35,397 bases of DNA. It comes from Clostridia bacterium. GTDB lineage: Bacteria > Bacillota > Clostridia > Peptostreptococcales > Filifactoraceae. The position numbers were made by a program, and so were the translations under genes. Shown here in pieces: positions 8,770 to 14,395 of the stretch (position 1 is the stretch's first letter; each line of letters begins with the position of its first letter). The DNA lies in the NCBI GenBank assembly GCA_009929415.1, contig SAAM01000004.1, forward strand, positions 1-35,397, written 5' to 3'. Under the pieces are notes generated by a model. The model had not been told where the DNA came from. It worked only from the letters and a program-made list of their open reading frames with translations, and made no database searches.

Positions 8770-9783
8770 TTAATCAAAATCAACGACAAGTCCAACTCCA
8801 AGTTCTACAGCCTTTTTGTATATGCTCTCTGCCGCCACAAGATCCTGCGCGGATATCCCTACGCTCTTGAATATCGTAATCTCGTCTTCGGTTTCTCTGC
8901 CTGGTACTTTGCCCAGTATCAGATCTCCTATCTCACCCGTGTAAAAATCATCACTGAGTATCCCTGCATCAATAAGCTGGGTAAAGTCTCCTGCCTCTTC
9001 GAGCATCGCATCTCTGTCGTCTATATATACCTTATCTGCTGTAAGAACTGTAGTCTTGTCCATCTCACACATCTGCTTCGTATATGAGCCTACACCTGAA
9101 ATGTGGACACCTGACTTGAGAAGGTTTCCATCAAACAGACCCCTGTCCGATGTTGTAGCAAGTACAATTACGTCTGCTTCCGGTACTGCATCGTTTCCAT
9201 CCTTGTATGCAGTGATATTAACATTCTTGTTTTCTTCGCTGACTTTCATGTATGGTATGATTTCGCTCATTTTCTCACAGAAATTTATCGTCTTCTCGAA
9301 ATTTCTTCCTACCACTCTTATCTCATCGAATTTTCTAGTAGCTATCATAGCCTCAAGCTGTTTTTCAGCCTGTCCGCCAGTTCCAAAAAGTACTCCCGTC
9401 TTTACATTTTCTCTTGCCAGAAGCTTTATTGAAGCTCCTGTAGCTGCTCCGGTTCTCATTTTTGTGACGTAGGTTCCATCGATAAGCGCCTTCACTTCTC
9501 CGGTTTCTACCTCTAGCATCACTATCGTTGCATTAACAACCGCTTTTCCTTTTGCTGAATTCTGAGGAAAAACGGACACTATCTTTGCTCCAAGATATCC
9601 CTTTTCTTCTACAAGACCAGGCATGAAGAGTGCATTTCCCTGAACGTGTTCAACCGTGAGCTTGCTTCTTACAGGCGACTTGACCTGCTTTGATGAGCTC
9701 AGCGCAAAAGCCTCCGTAACTGAGTCGATACAATCCTGCATGGTGTAGATTTTGTCTATGTCTTTTCTTGTCAATATAAGCAT
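8770..9783 (-). CDS. Ornithine cyclodeaminase / mu-crystallin family enzyme
   Basis: A 337-aa NAD(P)-dependent enzyme. Lys67 (GAKIVS), Arg110 (KMRTGA) and the dinucleotide loop GTGGQA (134-139) match the family. True ornithine cyclodeaminase converts L-ornithine to L-proline and ammonia, which would feed the proline reductase encoded just upstream. However, the segment where classic cyclodeaminases carry GDCPGKTE (the catalytic Asp) reads GVGSYTKQMCEMD (230-242). This is closer to alanine-dehydrogenase, ketimine-reductase or pyrroline-2-carboxylate-reductase members. The substrate is therefore open. GGGAGG precedes the ATG. The gene follows the TSUP permease after a terminator and is coupled to the LUD gene. 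Confidence 0.85.
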   Translation of the reverse strand: MLILTRKDIDKIYTMQDCIDSVTEAFALSSSKQVKSPVRSKLTVEHVQGNALFMPGLVEEKGYLGAKIVSVFPQNSAKGKAVVNATIVMLEVETGEVKALIDGTYVTKMRTGAATGASIKLLARENVKTGVLFGTGGQAEKQLEAMIATRKFDEIRVVGRNFEKTINFCEKMSEIIPYMKVSEENKNVNITAYKDGNDAVPEADVIVLATTSDRGLFDGNLLKSGVHISGVGSYTKQMCEMDKTTVLTADKVYIDDRDAMLEEAGDFTQLIDAGILSDDFYTGEIGDLILGKVPGRETEDEITIFKSVGISAQDLVAAESIYKKAVELGVGLVVDFD

Positions 9784-9830
9784 TTTATACCTCCCTGACT
9801 ATCCTGAAATAAGTATATATTAATTCGTAT

Positions 9831-9866
9831 AAAAAAAGTTGCTGATTTAATCAACAACTTTTTTAT
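9831..9866. terminator. Bidirectional terminator after the TSUP permease gene
   Basis: AAAAAAGTTG...CAACTTTTTT with inner TGATT/AATCA arms forms a near-perfect stem with T-runs on both strands. It lies between the permease stop (9905) and the cyclodeaminase-family start. Confidence 0.82.
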
Positions 9867-9904
9867 ATCATAGCATTTTTCAGCTAATGTTTCAACATAA
9901 AATA

Positions 9905-10768
9905 TTATGCAGTTTTTGATGCCTTGAACATTGAGATTGAAGTGTAAGCGATAACACACACTACAAGCCACTTAAGAACTGTAAGCGGAAGAGATGTTAC
10001 AAGGAATACTGCGATAAGAACTCCAACTACTCCGAATATAGTTATAGCCATAGAAGCTTTTCTGTTGTATGCTCCTTCTTTGATGAATTTAACTGAGCAT
10101 ATTGGCATAAGGTATGCACAAGATCCCATCATTATCGGGAATGCAACTGCAGGGCTCATTCCAAGAAGATATACAAGAGCCATACATGGAGCGTATAGTC
10201 CAACTCCAGCTGTCATAAGAGCTCCAAGGATAAGGTTTCCAACTACTCCTATTACTAGAGCCACGCCTGTAAGACCTATCGCTTCTCCACCACCTGGGAA
10301 TATACCAAGCATCTGGAACAGCATTACAAGACCAGCAAGTCCAAGCGCTATTGCCATTACCTTCTGAACTGTCTGTTTTGGAAGCTTTGACATGAATCCG
10401 GCTCCGAAATATGAACCTACAGATGCAGCAACAAGCATAGATGTAAGAGTTATCGGCTCAACCTCTACGGCTCTGATGAAAGCGAATGCCTCAACTATAA
10501 CCGGGATTGTACAAGCTACGTTAAGTGTTCCTGGTAGAACTCTGTCGTCAATCTGCTTGAATGTTCTAAGAAGTGCTGTAGTAGGAGCAAATGATCCTAT
10601 TCCAAGCGTATCAAAGAAGTTTACAACCATACCTATAATTCCTGATGTTACAAAGTTTGTTTCAGGCTCAAGCTGCTCTTTGTGTGCAACATAATCTTTA
10701 ACGAAGACAAAAGAGAATCCTGCAAGAAGTAGCGCGAGTACGCCAAGTAGTACTAATGATGCGTTCAT
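9905..10768 (-). CDS. Sulfite exporter TauE/SafE (TSUP) family permease
   Basis: A 287-aa integral membrane protein with about eight hydrophobic segments and the two-fold repeated pattern of the TSUP family (SGIIGMVVNFFDTLGIGSF and later GVVGNLILGALMTAGVGLYAPC). Family members move sulfite, sulfonates or organic anions, and many are uncharacterised. Its place directly downstream of prdF, and upstream of amino-acid enzymes, suggests a role in proline uptake or 5-aminovalerate export; this is inference from context only. GGAGG lies 9 nt before the ATG. It has its own extended -10 promoter overlapped by a perfect dyad. Confidence 0.88.
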   Translation of the reverse strand: MNASLVLLGVLALLLAGFSFVFVKDYVAHKEQLEPETNFVTSGIIGMVVNFFDTLGIGSFAPTTALLRTFKQIDDRVLPGTLNVACTIPVIVEAFAFIRAVEVEPITLTSMLVAASVGSYFGAGFMSKLPKQTVQKVMAIALGLAGLVMLFQMLGIFPGGGEAIGLTGVALVIGVVGNLILGALMTAGVGLYAPCMALVYLLGMSPAVAFPIMMGSCAYLMPICSVKFIKEGAYNRKASMAITIFGVVGVLIAVFLVTSLPLTVLKWLVVCVIAYTSISMFKASKTA

Positions 10769-10825
10769 AAATAATTCCTCCTAAGTATTTTTTTATATTA
10801 AAATTTTAACATTTAATATGTGTTA

Positions 10826-10834
10826 ATTATAACA
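10826..10834 (-). promoter_or_regulatory. Extended -10 promoter of the TSUP permease gene
   Basis: The minus strand reads TGTTATAAT, with TATAAT at 10831..10826. The -35 position (TTTATT) is poor. This is the same extended -10 as that before prdR. Confidence 0.6.
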
Positions 10835-10861
10835 TATCTGCCGGAAAAAATAAACAGATAT
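10834..10861. promoter_or_regulatory. Operator-like dyad over the permease promoter
   Basis: A perfect inverted repeat, ATATCTG (10834..10840) and CAGATAT (10855..10861), with a 14-nt spacer. It covers the spacer and -35 region just upstream of TGTTATAAT. The position fits a repressor site or an activator bound near -35. The cognate protein is unknown. Confidence 0.45.
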
Positions 10862-10964
10862 CGTCAGTTTTTTCATAATTTTTTCAGTAAAGTCAATGAT
10901 TTCATTATGTTGTTCACATCTGTTGATGCAGGATTAAATTAATTAAGTTTTTGTTAATTTTTAG

Positions 10965-11008
10965 TTAATCTCGAGTGCATTTTTTCTTATTATTGCACTC
11001 GAGATTAA
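10965..11008 (-). other. Long 3' hairpin after prdF without a U-tract
   Basis: Perfect 15-bp arms (10965..10979 and 10994..11008, core AATCTCGAGTGCA) with a 14-nt A/T loop, 26 nt past the prdF stop. On the minus strand the stem is followed by CTAAAAATTAAC, so it is not a classical intrinsic terminator. It may protect the 3' end of the prd mRNA or mark a processed end. Confidence 0.7.
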
Positions 11009-11034
11009 AATAAAATGTCAGCTGTAGATTATTC

Positions 11035-12039
11035 TTATTTAAGGATAAATCCGTGCTTAAGTGGATCTGTCTCATCTATTACAAAGTGGTTGAATCCTGT
11101 GATATATGCTGAACCTGCGATTTTTGGTATTACCGCATCATAGTCAGCAACTTTTGTAGTGCCTACTATTTCTCCATAGAAAAGAGTTCCAAGTATGCTC
11201 TCATATACGAATTTCTCACCAACAGCTATTTCACCTTTTGAGTGAAGAGTTGCCAGTTTTGCAGAAGTTCCAGTACCGCACGGCGATCTGTCAACCTGTC
11301 CCTGTCCGAATATAACAACGTTCTTGTATGTTGCTTCCGGATGTGTTGGCTCATCATAGATTTCAACAAGGTCTACTGTCTTGATATGAGCAAGAGTAGG
11401 ATGCTGGATCTCGATCTCAGCGTTTATTATATCTCTGAGTCTTAGGGCAACTTCTGTAAGTCTTCCAGTATTCTCAGGCTTGATTTCAATTCCAAGCTGC
11501 TTAGCGTGAACTATAGCAAAGAAGCTTCCGCCAAATGATATATCAAAAGTTACTTCTTTTCCATCAAGCATAACCTTCTGCTCTTTTTTGTAGTGGAATG
11601 CTGGAACGTTAACGAATGAAACGCTCTGAACTTTTCCGTTTGCAACCTGAGCTTCTGCTTTTACGATTCCAGCTGGAGCCTCAAGCACTACGTGAGTAAC
11701 AGGCTCAACCATTGGAACCATTCCAGTTTCTATGGCAGCAGTAACTGCACCTATAGTACCGTGTCCACACATGTTAAGGTATCCGCCGCCGTCCATGAAT
11801 ATTATACCAAGATCAGCTTCATCAGTAGTTGGAGCTGTTATTATAGAACCAAACATATCGTTGTGTCCTCTTGGCTCAAGCATTATAGCCGTTCTCAGAT
11901 AGTCAAGTTCCTTCTCAAGATACTCTTTCTTCTCTGGCATTGTCTTTCCTTTTATGTTAGGAATTCCTCCAGTAACTATTCTTGTAGGTTCTCCTGCTGT
12001 ATGAGAATCAATTGCCTGTATTCCTCTTGAAAAAATCAT
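11035..12039 (-). CDS. prdF: Proline racemase
   Basis: Interconverts L- and D-proline by a two-base mechanism without cofactor, supplying D-proline to the reductase. It has 334 aa, and both catalytic cysteines are in their conserved settings: Cys91 in MCGHGTIG and Cys254 in DRSPCGTGTSA. The N-terminal AIDSHTAGEPTRIV is the family signature. The ATG is preceded by GAGG with 7-nt spacing. The prdE stop is only 3 nt upstream, which implies translational coupling. It is the last gene of the prd operon. 4-hydroxyproline epimerases share the fold, but the operon makes proline the likely substrate. Confidence 0.96.
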   Translation of the reverse strand: MIFSRGIQAIDSHTAGEPTRIVTGGIPNIKGKTMPEKKEYLEKELDYLRTAIMLEPRGHNDMFGSIITAPTTDEADLGIIFMDGGGYLNMCGHGTIGAVTAAIETGMVPMVEPVTHVVLEAPAGIVKAEAQVANGKVQSVSFVNVPAFHYKKEQKVMLDGKEVTFDISFGGSFFAIVHAKQLGIEIKPENTGRLTEVALRLRDIINAEIEIQHPTLAHIKTVDLVEIYDEPTHPEATYKNVVIFGQGQVDRSPCGTGTSAKLATLHSKGEIAVGEKFVYESILGTLFYGEIVGTTKVADYDAVIPKIAGSAYITGFNHFVIDETDPLKHGFILK

Positions 12040-12042
12040 AGC

Positions 12043-12510
12043 TTATCCTCGCTTTCTCATTTTAAGTTTCAAAAATGCTGCTGCTTTTTTTGCATCCAGC
12101 GTATCAGTTGTATTTTCACCGACTACTTCGGTTTCGATACCCTCTTTTGACTTGTTGATGTCTACAATCGTATCCATGTATTTGTTTGTCACGACAAACT
12201 TTGCCTGGACTCCGTTGAACGTAACCCCGACAAGCGGAATGTTTCGCTTTCCTATTTCTTCAAGGGTATTTGCATAATCAACATGCGAATTTCCCCATCC
12301 GTCACAGGAAACGATGCATCCATCGACTCTCATGGACTCAAGCCACTGAGCTGTCCTTTGTCCTACTCTCTCTTTTTCTTTATTGTCCTGAGGAGTTCCC
12401 ACAAGGATTACTCCCACAAGATCAATGTCTGTATCATTTGATAATACATCCACTAATGGATCCCTAAAATGATGCAGGCTTGTCTCTTTTGTAGATGGTC
12501 CTATACCCAT
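12043..12510 (-). CDS. prdE: PrdE, homologue of the PrdA C-terminal (pyruvoyl) half
   Basis: A 155-aa protein that aligns along most of its length with PrdA from Cys420 onward (GIGPSTKETSLHHFRDPLV versus IGPASKECSRHYFREPLVL; INKSKEGIETE versus NNKSKQGIENE). After the initiator Met it carries Gly where PrdA has the Cys that becomes the pyruvoyl group, so it cannot form that cofactor itself. It lacks the ~50-residue C-terminal tail of PrdA. GGAGG precedes the ATG, 12 nt after the prdD stop. The role is unproven; with PrdD it may aid assembly or processing of the reductase. Confidence 0.92.
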   Translation of the reverse strand: MGIGPSTKETSLHHFRDPLVDVLSNDTDIDLVGVILVGTPQDNKEKERVGQRTAQWLESMRVDGCIVSCDGWGNSHVDYANTLEEIGKRNIPLVGVTFNGVQAKFVVTNKYMDTIVDINKSKEGIETEVVGENTTDTLDAKKAAAFLKLKMRKRG

Positions 12511-12522
12511 TTTATACCTCCA

Positions 12523-13281
12523 TTATGTCATCGACCTGAGTGCACCATCTCTGTACTCGTTAGGAGACAGTACTACCGGCATATTTGCCATATCTATTAT
12601 TGAAAGGCCTCCCGTATATCCGGAGGGTTGATCAGGGAACAGCTGATTATCGTACATGGCTCCCTGTCCTGCAATCTGCTTAACCAGTGCGACCTTTTTT
12701 GCGCCTTTTCTGATGCGGTCATAGAATTCATGAACCTCAGTTGCTGATCTTGGCTCAAGCTTCTTCAGCTCAGCTCTTATTGCATCTATCATCTCATCGC
12801 AGGCTTTGAATGCCGATATAGGAAGCTTTCTTTCATAAGGAAGCCCACCTTCAACAAGCACGTCCATATGGATTATATAGTCTGATTTTTCTGGTGTTCC
12901 AGCTCGTCCAAAAACCATCTGGTCCTTCAGATTGCCTTCTGATGATCCAAATTCATGCATCTGTCTACCGTCGGCATCACAACCTGTCAGCATAACGTAT
13001 GCACCAGTCATTGTATATGTAATGCCTTCTCCAAGCTTTCCAAGTACTTTAACCGACATTGGCACTATGTCCATGATAGTGTTGATCTGTCTGTCGTGGT
13101 CATAAGGATTTATTATGTCTATCTTTATGTCCTTGATCGTAGGATCCTGAGCTATCAGTTTGTTTGTTATTTTTTTATCAATTTTGAGTATGCCATTTGA
13201 AAACTCAAATTTATCTGCAAACTCAACTCCTTTTACGTGAAAAGATCTGATTACTAATCTGCGTAAATCTATAGTTTCCAT
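12523..13281 (-). CDS. prdD: PrdD, homologue of the PrdA N-terminal part up to the processing site
   Basis: A 252-aa protein matching PrdA from about residue 173 to Thr419 (GEGITYTMTGAYVMLTGCD versus GSGVTRMLDGVIMMVTGTD; EFGSSEGNLKDQMVFGRAG; IAGQGAMYDNQLFP; NMPVVLSP). It ends ...DGALRSMT, exactly at the residue preceding the PrdA scissile bond. It lacks the Ala/Pro-rich N-terminal part of PrdA. The start is placed at the ATG at 13281; an in-frame GTG three codons upstream (13290) lies inside the AGGTG ribosome-binding site. A strong hairpin separates it from prdB. Confidence 0.92.
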   Translation of the reverse strand: METIDLRRLVIRSFHVKGVEFADKFEFSNGILKIDKKITNKLIAQDPTIKDIKIDIINPYDHDRQINTIMDIVPMSVKVLGKLGEGITYTMTGAYVMLTGCDADGRQMHEFGSSEGNLKDQMVFGRAGTPEKSDYIIHMDVLVEGGLPYERKLPISAFKACDEMIDAIRAELKKLEPRSATEVHEFYDRIRKGAKKVALVKQIAGQGAMYDNQLFPDQPSGYTGGLSIIDMANMPVVLSPNEYRDGALRSMT

Positions 13282-13302
13282 ATTATACACCTGCTTATTT
13301 TT

Positions 13303-13337
13303 TTATGCAGGAGAGGGAAATCCCGTCTCCTGCATAA
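13303..13337 (-). other. Intercistronic hairpin between prdB and prdD
   Basis: The arms TTATGCAGGAG and CTCCTGCATAA (11 bp, perfect) enclose an inner GGGA/TCCC stem. On the minus strand it is followed by AAAAAAATAAG, so it is not a terminator. The likely role is a stabiliser or processing barrier that sets more PrdA/PrdB than PrdD/E/F. This is inference from structure and position. Confidence 0.7.
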
Positions 13338-13359
13338 TATTTGTATTTAATTCTTAATC

Positions 13360-14085
13360 TTATACGTGTGCGTGGTACTCGAATGGTAGTGGTACTATCT
13401 TTCCTGCGCTTGGTATTTTTATAAGCTCTTCAAGTGTTGCTTTTACTATTGCTGTCTGCATTTCTGGATTGTTTGGCTCTCCTGCATTTGCTCCCATTGG
13501 TACTAGTGGTGCAACTGCTCTTGGAGTTCCGTTTTGTCTAACTACTGGAGGTAGAGCTGCTATTATTATTGTTGGTATTCCCGCAGCTTCGATTGCTCTC
13601 TGCACGATCACGGCAGAGCGGTGGCATGTACCTCAGCCAGCTGTAAGAAGAACTGCATCTACATTTTCATCTTTAAGTTGCTTAGCGATCTCAGGACCAG
13701 TTTCTTCAGTGAATTTAGCCTGGTCTCCTCCACCACCCATGAATCCAAAGTGTATTGGAGCTACTGCCTTGATGAATCCCTCTGCAGCAAGTTCCTGTAA
13801 TCTTTCGATAGGGAACATACAGTTGACGTCTTTGTTAACGTCTCCGTTATCGTATCCACCGTGTGATACCATAAGCGCTTCGCCTTTTGTATCTCCAGGG
13901 ATTGCTCTGAAAGAGAAATCTCCTGCAAGGTTAAATCTTTTATCTGTTTTTAGATGCACACCTGCTGCTGTCGCAAGGGCAACTACTGAATCTTTAAGTT
14001 CTTTTGTAACTGGTGTCCACACTGGTGGAGGGGTTACAGGAACAAATATTTCTGACTGAAGTCCTTTAACTACTGTAAGACTCAT
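13360..14085 (-). CDS. prdB: D-proline reductase selenoprotein subunit PrdB (in-frame UGA = Sec151)
   Basis: The 26-kDa selenoprotein subunit of D-proline reductase, which reductively opens D-proline to 5-aminovalerate with PrdA. An in-frame TGA at 13635..13633 splits it into two apparent ORFs. Reading through gives 241 aa, with Sec151 in AG-U-GTCHRSAV, a UxxC redox motif with Cys154. A hairpin downstream of the UGA suits a bacterial SECIS. The N-terminal part (SEIFVPVTPPPVWTPVT) and the later IIAALPPVVRQNGTPRAV match the glycine/betaine/sarcosine/proline reductase selenoprotein B family. GGAGG precedes the ATG. It needs SelA/B/C/D, which are not encoded here. Confidence 0.97.
13598..13618 (-). 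promoter_or_regulatory. Putative SECIS hairpin of prdB
   Basis: CTCTGC (13618..13613) and GCAGAG (13603..13598) form a 6-bp stem with a 9-nt loop containing G/U residues, starting 14 nt after the UGA. Distance and shape suit a bacterial SECIS inside the reading frame. Confidence 0.6.
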
Positions 14086-14105
14086 TATTATATTCCTCCT
14101 TTTCC

Positions 14106-14363
14106 TTACTTTTCTTTATTTTTTTTATATTCCAGATTCTGAGCGTATTTCTCATTTATTTCAGGTCCCAGCACCTCGGGATAACTCATTAAGAATCCTA
14201 CTTCCAGTCCCAACTGTGGTTCATAATCTGTTATGAGCATCCTTTTTGGTACGCTCAGATGACCAAGTCTGCCCTTAAGGTCTATTCCTACCGAACCGTC
14301 TTTAACATCTACTATTACGCCTTCCACATATCGCTCCGTAGAAGTATATCTTAATTTGTCCAT
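14106..14363 (-). CDS. Conserved small protein between prdA and prdB
   Basis: An 85-aa soluble protein in the proline reductase operon. It has no catalytic motif that I recognise. The middle (YVEGVIVDVKDGSVGIDLKG) is beta-rich and looks like a small barrel, and the C-terminal part is charged and helical, ending in a Lys-rich stretch. A gene of this size occupies the same slot in other clostridial prd operons, and it may belong to the family named CBO2463/CBO2479 in databases (recalled, unchecked). GGAGA precedes the ATG. It starts 32 nt after prdA and ends 20 nt before prdB. A role in assembly or maturation of the reductase is a guess from position. Confidence 0.85.
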   Translation of the reverse strand: MDKLRYTSTERYVEGVIVDVKDGSVGIDLKGRLGHLSVPKRMLITDYEPQLGLEVGFLMSYPEVLGPEINEKYAQNLEYKKNKEK

Positions 14364-14395
14364 CGTATATCTCCTTTATTGCCAGGCTTTTATTA

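Noticed and set aside
10820-10838. Rex operator before the TSUP permease gene (TGTTATAATTAACA)
   Set aside because: The half-sites TGTTA and TAACA are separated by 4 nt instead of the 6 needed within TGTTAA-N4-TTAACA.
13360-14085. prdB as two separate genes or a frameshifted pseudogene
   Set aside because: The two ORFs are in the same frame, separated only by one TGA and a short continuous stretch. The UGTCHRS context is the PrdB selenocysteine site.
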